From: CAZUGA01 sp964619885
Lineage (GTDB): Bacteria > Pseudomonadota > Gammaproteobacteria > Methylococcales > UBA1147
Direction: 5' to 3'
DNA: 36,493 bases
NCBI GenBank assembly: GCA_964619885.1
Contig: CAZUGA010000045.1
Coordinates: 1-36,493, forward strand
Every line of letters begins with the position of its first letter. Within the stretch, counting starts at the first letter, position 1. The translations under genes were made by a program, and so were the position numbers. Below, piece after piece: positions 16,427-25,119 of this stretch. The notes under the pieces were generated by a model. That model was not told the origin of the DNA and ran no database searches. It saw nothing but the letters and a program-made list of their open reading frames with translations.

Positions 16427-17137
16427 ATGCAATCGACCAAGCCATTTACATTCGTATTGGGACCCGAACAAGATTGCGAATATTTATCCAATAAATCAGC
16501 CCGATCAATTTTTCTTGGGCCCAACGCCCCGATAAACGATCAAATTTATTCGAAACTCGCTGGCCATGGTTTCCGCCGTAGTGGAAGCTACGTCTACCGG
16601 CCGCATTGCAATCAATGCCAGGCGTGTATTCCGTTACGCATTCCGGTCCAAGATTTTTCACCCTCCAAAAACCAACGTAAAACAATCAAACGAAATTCTG
16701 ATTTAACCGTTGTAAGTCGAGCGGCCGCTTTTGATCCAACACATTTCCAATTGTATTCACACTATCTGAAAAGCCGCCACCCCGGGGGCAGCATGACCGA
16801 ATCGTCAGCCGAAGACTATCTTAATTTTTTGAAAAGCCCGTGGGGAAAGTCCCGGTTTTTCGAATTCAAATTAGAGAATCGAATCGTAGCTGTGGCTGTG
16901 GTGGATTACCTAAACGATGGATTATCTGCCGTATATACATTTTTTGACCCGGAATTAGCAAGTAGGAGTCTTGGTAAATACGCAATACTTTGGCAAATCG
17001 AACACACTAAAAGCCTGAAATTATCCTGGCTTTACCTAGGGTACTGGATAAAATCCTGCAAGAAAATGGCCTACAAAAATCAATATAAGCCGGTACAGGC
17101 ATATATCAATGGAGAATGGAACTTGATGGATGGGTAG
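16427..17137 (+). CDS. bpt: Aspartate/glutamate leucyltransferase (bacterial ATE-type protein transferase)
   Basis: Bpt moves Leu from Leu-tRNA to proteins with N-terminal Asp or Glu, a second entry into the bacterial N-degron route that E. coli lacks. In 236 residues one sees the N-terminal cysteine cluster CNQCQACIPLRIP and the preceding YVYRPHC, the ATE C-terminal block LENRIVAVAVVDYLNDGLSAVY (quoted in part as VAVVDYLNDGLSAVY), FFDPELASRSLGKYA and LGYWIKSCKKMAYKNQYKP. It lies after aat and before infA, as in Pseudomonas. Confidence 0.95.
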   Translation: MQSTKPFTFVLGPEQDCEYLSNKSARSIFLGPNAPINDQIYSKLAGHGFRRSGSYVYRPHCNQCQACIPLRIPVQDFSPSKNQRKTIKRNSDLTVVSRAAAFDPTHFQLYSHYLKSRHPGGSMTESSAEDYLNFLKSPWGKSRFFEFKLENRIVAVAVVDYLNDGLSAVYTFFDPELASRSLGKYAILWQIEHTKSLKLSWLYLGYWIKSCKKMAYKNQYKPVQAYINGEWNLMDG

Positions 17138-17198
17138 AAAAAATATGGTATTATTGATCGATTATAAGTAGCTTGGTTTGGAATCACAGAGAACAAGA

Positions 17199-17417
17199 AT
17201 GGCAAAAGAAGACCAAATTGAAATGGAGGGTAAGGTAATAGAGACCTTACCAAATACTATGTTTCGAGTTGAATTGGACAACGGACACGTCGTGACGGCG
17301 CATATTTCAGGTAAGATGCGCAAACACTATATTCGCATCCTCACCGGAGACCGCGTTAAAGTAGAGATGACCCCGTATGATCTAAGCAAAGGCCGCATCA
17401 CGTTCCGTATGCGTTAA
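17199..17417 (+). CDS. infA: Translation initiation factor IF-1
   Basis: IF-1 binds the ribosomal A site during initiation. The 72-residue OB-fold product is nearly identical in pattern to the E. coli protein: MAKEDQIEMEGKV, ETLPNTMFRVEL, VVTAHISGKMRKHYIRIL and TPYDLSKGRI. The ATG at 17199 gives the canonical MAKED start. An upstream in-frame TTG (17178) would add seven residues with no counterpart in the family. It converges on clpA with 58 bases between the two stops. Confidence 0.97.
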   Translation: MAKEDQIEMEGKVIETLPNTMFRVELDNGHVVTAHISGKMRKHYIRILTGDRVKVEMTPYDLSKGRITFRMR

Positions 17418-17440
17418 TAAGCTAAGGGCTTAAAATTTTT
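17418..17440 (+). terminator. Weak intrinsic terminator after infA
   Basis: TAAGCT and GGCTTA form a six-pair stem (one G-U) with an AAG loop immediately after the infA stop, followed by AAA and then TTTTT. It lies between the convergent infA and clpA genes. The stem is short, so efficiency is uncertain. Confidence 0.4.
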
Positions 17441-17475
17441 AACCTTTGTAACTCTCGACCGGCTTTTTAGCGCCA

Positions 17476-19737
17476 TCAATCGGGTACTACAAGCTCTTTA
17501 CTTTCCACAGAAAACGCGAGCTTTTCGTCTTCTACATAAACACGCACATAACCACCACGTGACAACTTACCAAATAGCAATTCTTCCGCAAGCGGTTTTT
17601 TGATATTCTCCTGAATCACTCGACTCATCGGCCTGGCGCCCATTTTCGGGTCACATCCGTGCTCAGCTAACCATTGACGCGCTTCAGGCTCTAAATTCAA
17701 TGTGACGTTTTTATCCGCGAGCTGGGCTTCCAATTCGAAGATAAATTTATCTACAACATTGCAAATAATATCCAGTTCCAACGGTTTAAACTGGATCATA
17801 GCATCAAGCCGATTGCGAAATTCCGGCGTGAACATTTTATTGATCACCTGCATACTATCGCTGGAATGATCCTGCTGGGTAAAACCTATTGAAGCTCGGG
17901 AACCTTCAGCTGCACCAGCATTGGTCGTCATTACCATGACAATATTTCGAAAGTCCGCCTTGCGACCGTTGTTGTCTGTCAACGTACCATGATCCATAAC
18001 CTGCAGAAGTAGATTGAACACATCTGGGTGCGCTTTCTCAATCTCATCCAGCAACAATACCGCATGTGGATGCTTATTTATTTCTTCCGTTAGTAATCCA
18101 CCCTGGTCAAAGCCAACATATCCCGGCGGGGCTCCTATTAGTCTGGATACTGTATGCCGCTCCATGTACTCTGACATGTCGAACCTTATTAATTCTATGC
18201 CAAGAACATTTGCCAACTGGCGCGTAACCTCCGTTTTACCAACACCGGTCGGACCGGCAAATAAGAATGCACCTACAGTCTTTTGCTCTTCGCCTAAGCC
18301 CGCTCTGGACAATTTAATTGCATTGGCCAACGACGCGATGGCTTCATCCTGGCCAAAGACCAGCATTTTTAGATTCTTTTCTAAATCCTTCAATTTATCT
18401 TTGTCATCGGAAGAAACCGTCTTGGGTGGAATACGGGCAATTTTAGCTACAATACTTTCAATCTCGCTAGAACTGATAACTTTCTTTCTTTCCGCTTCAG
18501 GGAGCAGCCGCTGTCCCGCACCGGCCTCGTCAATCACATCGATCGCTTTATCTGGAAGCTGCCGATCATTAATATAGCGACTGGACAGCTCTGCCGCACA
18601 ACGTAACCCGCTCACTGCGTATTTAATCTCGTGATGTTCTTCAAAACGTGATTTCAACCCTTTAAGAATCTCGAAAGTTTCTTCAACCGACGGCTCCGGC
18701 ACATCGATTTTCTGGAATCTTCTAGCCAGTGCGTGATCTTTTTCAAAAATTCCACGGTATTCTTGATACGTGGTTGAGCCTATACAACGCAGGGCACCTG
18801 ATGCCAGTACCGGTTTAATTAGATTAGATGCATCCATCACCCCACCCGATGCCGAACCCGCACCGATGATGGTATGAATTTCATCTATGAATAACACAGA
18901 TTCGGGTTGCTTTTTCAACTGTGCAAGCAAAGATTTCAAGCGTTTTTCAAAATCCCCCCGATATTTAGTCCCTGCAACCAATGCGCCTAGATCCAGCGAA
19001 TAAATAACTGCGTGTTTTAAAACTTCAGGAACTTCTTCTTCAGCAATTTTCTTGGCAAGACCTTCCGCGATCGCAGTTTTTCCTACACCAGCTTCGCCCA
19101 CCAACAAGGGATTATTTTTACGCCGGCGACACAATACCTGGATGGTACGTTCAACTTCGTCATGCCGCCCAATCAATGGATCAATTCGGCCCAAACGCGC
19201 TTCTTCATTTAGATTGGTCGCATATTTCTGCAACGGGTTATCGGAACTCCGGGTGTCAGTTTCTTCGTCGGTAAGCCGTTTAAGATCATCGTCAGATTCC
19301 TGCGAGACCTTGGAAATCCCATGTGAAATATAATTAACCACATCCAATCGAGTTAAATTCTGTTTATTCAACAGATAAACCGCATGGGAATCCTGTTCGC
19401 TGAAGATAGCAACCAGTATATTTGCACCGGTCACTTCTTTTTTGCCCGAGGACTGAACATGGAAAACCGCACGTTGCAACACCCGCTGAAAACCTAAAGT
19501 CGGTTGCGTTTCTCGCTCTAGGCTCTCCGGAATTAATGGGGTTGTTTGCTGCAAAAACTCTACAAGTTCTTTCCGAGTTGTCTCGATCTCTCCCCCACAG
19601 GCTTTCAATACATCTACTGCTGCTGCATTATCCAACATGGCCAAAAGCAAATGCTCAACGGTAATGAACTCGTGGTTCTTATCGTGCGCATTTTTGAATG
19701 CAAAATTTAATGTTTGTTCTAATTCTTTGCTTAACAT
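17476..19737 (-). CDS. clpA: ATP-dependent Clp protease ATP-binding subunit ClpA
   Basis: ClpA is the unfoldase of ClpAP and, with ClpS, degrades N-degron substrates. The 753 residues contain the N-terminal ClpS-binding domain (1-145), D1 with Walker A GEAGVGKT (214-221) and VLFIDEIHT, D2 with Walker A GPTGVGKT (495-502) and LLLDEIEKAH, and the IGF tripeptide (617-619) in the loop that docks onto ClpP. There is no ClpB-type middle coiled coil, which separates it from ClpB/ClpC. clpS lies 20 bases upstream on the same strand, so the two form one operon. Confidence 0.97.
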   Translation of the reverse strand: MLSKELEQTLNFAFKNAHDKNHEFITVEHLLLAMLDNAAAVDVLKACGGEIETTRKELVEFLQQTTPLIPESLERETQPTLGFQRVLQRAVFHVQSSGKKEVTGANILVAIFSEQDSHAVYLLNKQNLTRLDVVNYISHGISKVSQESDDDLKRLTDEETDTRSSDNPLQKYATNLNEEARLGRIDPLIGRHDEVERTIQVLCRRRKNNPLLVGEAGVGKTAIAEGLAKKIAEEEVPEVLKHAVIYSLDLGALVAGTKYRGDFEKRLKSLLAQLKKQPESVLFIDEIHTIIGAGSASGGVMDASNLIKPVLASGALRCIGSTTYQEYRGIFEKDHALARRFQKIDVPEPSVEETFEILKGLKSRFEEHHEIKYAVSGLRCAAELSSRYINDRQLPDKAIDVIDEAGAGQRLLPEAERKKVISSSEIESIVAKIARIPPKTVSSDDKDKLKDLEKNLKMLVFGQDEAIASLANAIKLSRAGLGEEQKTVGAFLFAGPTGVGKTEVTRQLANVLGIELIRFDMSEYMERHTVSRLIGAPPGYVGFDQGGLLTEEINKHPHAVLLLDEIEKAHPDVFNLLLQVMDHGTLTDNNGRKADFRNIVMVMTTNAGAAEGSRASIGFTQQDHSSDSMQVINKMFTPEFRNRLDAMIQFKPLELDIICNVVDKFIFELEAQLADKNVTLNLEPEARQWLAEHGCDPKMGARPMSRVIQENIKKPLAEELLFGKLSRGGYVRVYVEDEKLAFSVESKELVVPD

Positions 19738-19757
19738 TACAAAAACCTATGCTAACG

Positions 19758-20081
19758 CTACGCTTCTTCCATCGTACATAATAATGGATGCTGGTTTTGG
19801 CGCGAATAATCATTAACCAGCTGCACTTTGGTTTCAGCTACATCGCGGGAAAAAACCCCACAAACTCCAACGCCTCGGGTATGAACGTGAAGCATGACCT
19901 GCGTGGCCTTTTCATCATTCATACCAAAAAAATTCTTCAAAATCTCGACCACAAACTCCATCGGGGTAAAATCGTCGTTCAATAATACTACCTTGTATAG
20001 CGGCGGCCGTTTAAGTTTCGGCTTTTCCTCTTGGACGGCTAAATCGCCATCCTTTTCACGTTCATCGTTAAAATCGGTCAT
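19758..20081 (-). CDS. clpS: ATP-dependent Clp protease adaptor ClpS
   Basis: ClpS binds N-terminal Leu, Phe, Tyr and Trp and hands such proteins to ClpA. The 107 residues begin with a flexible charged tail and then show the core: PPLYKVVLLNDDFTPMEFVV, in which NDDFTPMEF lines the N-degron pocket, and VMLHVHTRGVGVCGVFSRD. It is directly upstream of clpA. On its 5' side a 163-base divergent spacer separates it from nudJ; in Pseudomonas cspD and icd occupy that place, and they are absent here. Confidence 0.97.
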   Translation of the reverse strand: MTDFNDEREKDGDLAVQEEKPKLKRPPLYKVVLLNDDFTPMEFVVEILKNFFGMNDEKATQVMLHVHTRGVGVCGVFSRDVAETKVQLVNDYSRQNQHPLLCTMEEA

Positions 20082-20244
20082 CTAGTTATCCTACAAGCGG
20101 CAAAATGATTATTCGAATCATCTTCATACGATAGCTGCAAAACCGGTCAAACTCAACGTTCGACAAAAACAAAATTGATCGCCCAATTCTACGCGAAATT
20201 TAGTAAAATCCGTACTTAATTGATCAACCGCCTTTATACCATAT

Positions 20245-20703
20245 ATGGTCTGGAAACCGCACGTAACTGTCGCTGCCGTTGTCGAACGTGACAACAAATT
20301 CCTCTTAGTAGAAGAAGAAGCCGACGGCCAGATTGTAATCAACCAACCAGCAGGACACCTTGAAAGCGGCGAAACCCTGTCCCAAGCTATTATACGAGAA
20401 ACCTTTGAAGAAACCGCCTGGAAATTCACCCCCACGGCTCTAATCGGAATTTACCTTTGGCAACATCCGCAAAATTCGACAAGCTTCCTGCGTATAAGTT
20501 TCACTGGAGAATGTGACGATCACAACCCCTCCAGTAAACTCGACGATGGTATCATTAGAGCATTATGGTTATCTCGAGAGCAATTATTGACGTCAAATTA
20601 TCGCGTACGCAGCCCATTGGTCATACGTTGTATAGACGATTACGTTAGTGGAACACAATATCCTCTCTCGATGCTGAAATCATTACTAAATTTATCTCGG
20701 TAG
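20245..20703 (+). CDS. nudJ: Nudix hydrolase NudJ-like (HMP-PP / nucleoside-triphosphate phosphatase)
   Basis: A 152-residue Nudix protein. The Nudix box runs from residue 37 to about 59: GHLESGE, then RETFEET with the metal-binding glutamates. The start WKPHVTVAAVVERDNKFLLVEE is characteristic of NudJ (YmfB), which in E. coli hydrolyses hydroxymethylpyrimidine pyrophosphate and some nucleoside di- and triphosphates. The position 12 bases before mnmA is the same as in E. coli and Pseudomonas and supports the NudJ name. The true substrate cannot be read from sequence. Confidence 0.9.
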   Translation: MVWKPHVTVAAVVERDNKFLLVEEEADGQIVINQPAGHLESGETLSQAIIRETFEETAWKFTPTALIGIYLWQHPQNSTSFLRISFTGECDDHNPSSKLDDGIIRALWLSREQLLTSNYRVRSPLVIRCIDDYVSGTQYPLSMLKSLLNLSR

Positions 20704-20715
20704 CCGCCAAATAAG

Positions 20716-21837
20716 ATGAAAAAGCGAATCATTGTCGGCATGTCTGGTGGTGTGGATTCTTCGGTAACCGCACTTAAATTATTGGAACAGGGACACGAAG
20801 TCACTGGTTTGTTCATGAAAAATTGGGAGGAGGACGATAACAATGGACAGTGCTCTGCAACCGAGGATTTGTCTGATGCTCAACAGGTATGCGAGCGTCT
20901 AAAGATTCCACTAAAAACTGTCAATTTCTCTAGCGAATACTGGGATGACGTTTTCGAGATCTTTCTGAGCGAACATCAGGCTGGACGTACACCCAACCCG
21001 GATATCCTCTGCAACAAACACATTAAATTTAAAGCCTTTCTAGATTTTGCTGTAGATCTTGGCGCCGACTATATCGCGACAGGGCATTATTCTCGTGTCG
21101 CTCAAGGCCAGGGGCAATATAGTCTGCTCAAGGGCCGTGACAACAACAAAGACCAAAGCTATTTTTTGTATACACTCGGACAACAAGCCTTGTCACGTTG
21201 CATATTTCCATTGGGCGACATGGAAAAAAACAGAGTGCGGGAACTGGCCCTGAAAGCTGGATTCACCAATGCTGGGAAAAAAGACAGCACCGGAATCTGC
21301 TTCATCGGCGAACGCAAATTTCGCCAATTTTTGAACCGCTTCCTCCCCAACCAACCAGGGGAAATTCAAACGCCAGAAGGACGCACCATCGGTCAGCACG
21401 ACGGTTTGATGTATTACACTCTGGGACAACGCCAAGGTCTGGGGATAGGTGGTGTACGCGGGACTTCTGAAGAACCCTGGTATGTCGTTGAAAAGGATTT
21501 GGACAAAAATCGACTGATCGTTGGCCAAGGTCAACACCACCCGCTGCTGTACAACGATGGATTGATCGCAAATAAACTAGATTGGATCTCTGGTGGAGCA
21601 CCGGCAAAAGAATTTGAATGTTCCGCCAAAATCCGCTACCGCCAGCCAGATCAAGGATGCCGTATAATCTCAATGGACGATAGCCACTTCCGGATAATTT
21701 TCCATAAAACCCAACGCGCCATTACACCGGGTCAATCAGTTGTATTTTATGACGCCGATGTATGCTTGGGCGGCGGCATTATTGATAGCTATTTCAGTAC
21801 AACAGATAACCAAAACAAACTTCTGCAAGCGATCTAA
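20716..21837 (+). CDS. mnmA: tRNA-specific 2-thiouridylase MnmA
   Basis: MnmA thiolates U34 of Lys, Glu and Gln tRNAs, taking sulfur from the IscS-Tus relay. In 373 residues the PP-loop GMSGGVDSSV (8-17), the catalytic cysteine C99 in NPDILCN and the second cysteine C195 in STGICFIGE are all present, as are TGHYSR and the C-terminal beta-barrel domain (YVVEKD, KIRYRQ). It follows nudJ closely. In E. coli and Pseudomonas hflD lies between mnmA and purB; here 114 bases without a gene occupy that place. Confidence 0.97.
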   Translation: MKKRIIVGMSGGVDSSVTALKLLEQGHEVTGLFMKNWEEDDNNGQCSATEDLSDAQQVCERLKIPLKTVNFSSEYWDDVFEIFLSEHQAGRTPNPDILCNKHIKFKAFLDFAVDLGADYIATGHYSRVAQGQGQYSLLKGRDNNKDQSYFLYTLGQQALSRCIFPLGDMEKNRVRELALKAGFTNAGKKDSTGICFIGERKFRQFLNRFLPNQPGEIQTPEGRTIGQHDGLMYYTLGQRQGLGIGGVRGTSEEPWYVVEKDLDKNRLIVGQGQHHPLLYNDGLIANKLDWISGGAPAKEFECSAKIRYRQPDQGCRIISMDDSHFRIIFHKTQRAITPGQSVVFYDADVCLGGGIIDSYFSTTDNQNKLLQAI

Positions 21838-21951
21838 TAAGTCAGATTGGCGGCTAACCTTCCGCTGGTAATAATATAGCCAGCCAGGTCTTCCAACGCC
21901 AAGTTAATTACTCAATACAGACTTCAAATTTAATTTAATAAAGGTAATTGA

Positions 21952-23319
21952 ATGTCAAACCACCCACTCACCGCTATCTCCCCAATTGACGGCCGCTACG
22001 CCGATAAACTATCAGCACTACGCCCATTTTTTAGTGAATTTGGCTTGATCAAATATCGAACCGAGGTCGAAATCCGCTGGTTACAACACCTGGCTCAGCA
22101 TCCTGGTATTGCCGAAGTTCCAGAGCTAAGCTCTTCTGCTGCATTCTGGCTAGATTCAATTCTGGAGAATTTTTCAGAAACCGACGCGCAACGCATCAAA
22201 CAATTCGAAAAAACAACAAATCATGATGTTAAGGCCGTCGAATATTTTCTCAAAGAAAAAATATCCGATTCAGCAGAACTAAACCAGATCAGCGAATTCA
22301 TTCATTTCGCCTGTACATCGGAAGACATCAATAACCTCGCCTACGCACTGATGCTCAAAGATGGGCGCAGTAGCATTCTCTCGCCGCAAATCAACGAAAT
22401 TACCGCATCAATCAAACAACTCGCTCATCGATACGCCGGCCAACCAATGCTTTCCAGAACGCATGGCCAAGCCGCAACACCGACCACGTTGGGCAAAGAG
22501 TTTGCCAATGTGGCCGCGAGGCTCATGCGTCAACACCGCCAATTGGAAGGAATAGAACTAATGGGCAAGATCAACGGTGCAGTGGGAAACTACAATGCGC
22601 ACCAAATAGCCTACCCCAATATCGATTGGCCTGCATTGGCCGAATCGTTTGTCCAAGCGCTGGGAATTACTAGTAATCCTTATACGATACAGATCGAACC
22701 ACATGATTACATGGCTGAATATTTTCATTCGATATCACGTATTAACAATATATTAATTGATTTTAATCGTGATATTTGGGCCTATGTTTCGTTGGGCTAT
22801 TTTAAGCAAAAGACTGTTGTAGGCGAGGTTGGCTCTTCGACTATGCCGCACAAGGTCAACCCTATAGATTTCGAAAATTCAGAAGGCAATTTGGGTGTCG
22901 CCAACGCCATGTTTCAACATTTAGCAGAAAAATTACCAATCTCACGTTGGCAACGTGACCTTAGCGACTCTACGGTTCTACGCAATATAGGTGTTGGCAT
23001 CGCCCATAGCATAATCGCCTACAAAGCCACCCTTAAGGGTATCGCAAAACTAGAGCTGGACCCGGCACGCTTACAAACAGATTTGGACAACAATTGGGAA
23101 GTTTTAGCCGAACCCATACAAACAGTAATGCGGCGTTACGGGATCGAAAAACCCTACGAAAAACTAAAAGACTTAACCCGCGGTAACAAGATAGACGCCA
23201 CGGCACTTCAAGCCTTTGTGCAGAAACTGGATATTCCTACCGAGGCAAAACAAAGATTATTAGCACTTACTCCTGCCACTTATACCGGCTATGCAAGCAT
23301 CTTGGCAAAACGCATCTAA
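21952..23319 (+). CDS. purB: Adenylosuccinate lyase
   Basis: PurB cleaves SAICAR and adenylosuccinate in purine synthesis. The 455 residues match the gammaproteobacterial form: start LTAISPIDGRYADKL, TSEDINNLA (122-130), catalytic H171 in SRTHGQAATPTTLGKE and the fumarase/lyase signature GSSTMPHKVNP (294-304) with the catalytic serine loop. AAAGG precedes the ATG at normal spacing. It ends the nudJ-mnmA-purB series; a structured non-coding stretch follows. Confidence 0.98.
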   Translation: MSNHPLTAISPIDGRYADKLSALRPFFSEFGLIKYRTEVEIRWLQHLAQHPGIAEVPELSSSAAFWLDSILENFSETDAQRIKQFEKTTNHDVKAVEYFLKEKISDSAELNQISEFIHFACTSEDINNLAYALMLKDGRSSILSPQINEITASIKQLAHRYAGQPMLSRTHGQAATPTTLGKEFANVAARLMRQHRQLEGIELMGKINGAVGNYNAHQIAYPNIDWPALAESFVQALGITSNPYTIQIEPHDYMAEYFHSISRINNILIDFNRDIWAYVSLGYFKQKTVVGEVGSSTMPHKVNPIDFENSEGNLGVANAMFQHLAEKLPISRWQRDLSDSTVLRNIGVGIAHSIIAYKATLKGIAKLELDPARLQTDLDNNWEVLAEPIQTVMRRYGIEKPYEKLKDLTRGNKIDATALQAFVQKLDIPTEAKQRLLALTPATYTGYASILAKRI

Positions 23320-23443
23320 ATTTAAGAATCTAGCTCGTATCCCTTTGTTCTAATACCTATTATTCGAGAATACATCTGCTTGAGACCTTAGCATATGACT
23401 ACATTCCCTAAAGTTCAGACAGCTTCGACTAACTTCGGATCTA

Positions 23444-23622
23444 AACTTTTTGTGACCCAGATCGCAAAAAGTTGGGCATTGTTTGCCATACTTAATCGCA
23501 AGGTTGTTGATACTCGGTGGTCCAGGCATCCTGCCCGTACCCCCTCCTCCCTAGGTGGGCCACCGATGAACAACCGTAGTTGCCGGGAAGTGGTCTTAGG
23601 ACCACAACCCGGTATTTTTTTT
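23444..23622 (+). ncRNA. Candidate structured RNA or leader ending in an intrinsic terminator
   Basis: The 424 bases between purB and the next gene hold no convincing coding frame but at least three hairpins in a row on the plus strand. The first is AACTTTTTG/CAAAAAGTT (23444-23452 with 23465-23473, nine perfect pairs). The second is a long stem with GGTTGTT/AACAACC (23502-23508 with 23569-23575) enclosing TCGGTGGTCC/GGGCCACCGA (23514-23523 with 23557-23566), with one G-U. The third is the terminator at 23583-23622. GGTCC in the second stem could also pair with GGACC in the terminator, which would allow switching. The sequence matches no RNA family I recognise. It may be an independent small RNA or the regulated leader of the SpmAB-like gene. 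The 5' end is not defined; I see no clear promoter. Confidence 0.5.
23583..23622 (+). terminator. Strong intrinsic terminator
   Basis: CCGGG-AA-GTGGTC, loop TTAG, GACCAC-AA-CCCGG: an 11-pair stem with a symmetrical AA/AA bulge, followed by TATTTTTTTT. This is the clearest terminator in the window. It lies 264 bases after purB and 121 bases before the next start codon. Confidence 0.85.
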
Positions 23623-23743
23623 GGGTCCTGTTGTTCGATCTTCAACCCTGCACGAATATCCGCAGAAAACGGTTCTAACCGAGCATTCAAACTAAGTGCT
23701 AAACCCGCCCGGTTGATAACGATTCTGACAGGCTCCAAATACC

Positions 23744-24973
23744 TTGCTTAATCTCGTCTGGATCGGCTTTTTCTTGGTTGCGTTTGCAACTGCGTTAATC
23801 AAATGGCTAGCGTACGACGACGCGAACGTATTTGATCAAATGATGAGTGCAATGTTCGCCACGTCCAAATCCGCATTTGAAATTTCGTTGGGACTTACCG
23901 GAATCCTGGCGTTGTGGCTCGGAATTATGAAGATTGGAGAGCGCAGTGGCTTTGTTCAGTTCTTGGCGCGGTGCCTGACTCCCTTGTTCAGGCGATTAAT
24001 GCCGGAAGTGCCGTCCGACCACCCCGCTATCGGCGCTATGGTTATGAATATCGGCGCCAATGCGTTGGGCCTTGATAATGCCGCAACACCGCTGGGCATC
24101 AAAGCGATGAATGAACTTCAACGGTTGAATCCAGACAAGACTACCGCTAGCAATCCACAAATATTATTTTTGGTCATCAATACGTCGGCTGTTACTGTTT
24201 TTCCAATCACGATTATGACCTACCGTGCCCAACTGGGCGCCGCTCACCCTACCGATATTTTTCTGCCACTGCTTATCGCAACATTTTGCTCTACCTTGGT
24301 TGGGCTTTTAACTGTTGCAGCATATCAACGCATTAATCTTTTCAACGCTGTTGTACTTTCTTATGTTGGGGGAACTGCTTTGGCTCTTGCCGCTATGGGT
24401 TACTATTTCTCGGGACTCAGCCAAGCGGAGATGCAACATCAGTCAGGATTGGTCAGCAACTTGGTGTTACTGTCTCTTGTAATCAGTTTTTTGGCGGCGT
24501 CACTGTTTCAAAAAGTTAACGCATACGATGCATTTATTGAAGGCGCAAAGGAAGGTTTTCAGACGGCGGTGATGATTATTCCCTATCTTGTTGCAATGTT
24601 AGTGGCGATCGCGGTATTTAGAGCCAGCGGTGCAATGGATATAGCTCTGACGCTGATCCGTGAGGGCTTTGCTCTATTATCGATTGACACCCGCTTTGTC
24701 GATGCACTTCCTACAGCATTTATGAAACCATTTAGCGGGAGTGGAGCCCGTGCGATGATGATCGACACAATGCAGCATTTTGGTCCTGACAGCTTTGCCG
24801 GCCGGTTGGCTTCGATAGTTCAAGGGAGTACCGAAACAACTTTCTACGTATTGACGGTATATTTTGGTGCGGTAGGTATCAACAATATTCGCCACGCGCT
24901 GAGCTGTGGCCTGGCCGCTGATTTGGCGGGCATCACCGCAGCGATAGTGATGGCCTATTGGTTTTTCGGGTAA
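23744..24973 (+). CDS. SpmA/SpmB-type nucleoside-recognition domain membrane protein
   Basis: A 409-residue integral membrane protein in which two Gate/nucleoside-recognition domains, separate as SpmA and SpmB in Bacillus, are fused. The first half contains MNIGANALGLDNAATPLGIK and INTSAVTVFP, the second AFMKPFSGSGARAMMID and VQGSTETTFYVL, the classical marks of the two parts. About ten hydrophobic segments are spread along it. The start is TTG at 23744 giving MLNLVWIGFFL, the usual beginning of these proteins, but the ribosome site is weak. Function in Gram-negatives is not settled; transport or sensing of a small molecule is assumed. The structured region with a terminator just upstream suggests its expression may be attenuated. 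Confidence 0.85.
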   Translation: MLNLVWIGFFLVAFATALIKWLAYDDANVFDQMMSAMFATSKSAFEISLGLTGILALWLGIMKIGERSGFVQFLARCLTPLFRRLMPEVPSDHPAIGAMVMNIGANALGLDNAATPLGIKAMNELQRLNPDKTTASNPQILFLVINTSAVTVFPITIMTYRAQLGAAHPTDIFLPLLIATFCSTLVGLLTVAAYQRINLFNAVVLSYVGGTALALAAMGYYFSGLSQAEMQHQSGLVSNLVLLSLVISFLAASLFQKVNAYDAFIEGAKEGFQTAVMIIPYLVAMLVAIAVFRASGAMDIALTLIREGFALLSIDTRFVDALPTAFMKPFSGSGARAMMIDTMQHFGPDSFAGRLASIVQGSTETTFYVLTVYFGAVGINNIRHALSCGLAADLAGITAAIVMAYWFFG

Positions 24974-25119
24974 TTTAATCGAAGGATCTATTTCGTAATT
25001 GATCCCGCTTGACCTTGTACGTCACCAACACATCTTCAATGGTTAATACGCCATTTGTTCCAGTGCGTGATAGCAAGTGGTGGTAAAATGATTCGTTTGT
25101 CTTCTGAAGCTTAAATTCA

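Noticed and set aside
18014..18577. 187-codon plus-strand frame inside clpA
   Set aside because: It lies wholly antisense to the conserved ClpA motor domains; its serine-rich composition is a mirror of the ClpA codons.
23395..23751. 118-codon plus-strand and 107-codon minus-strand frames between purB and the SpmAB-like gene
   Set aside because: Both run through the strong hairpins and the T tract of the terminator, their composition is odd and neither resembles a protein family; the stretch fits non-coding RNA better.
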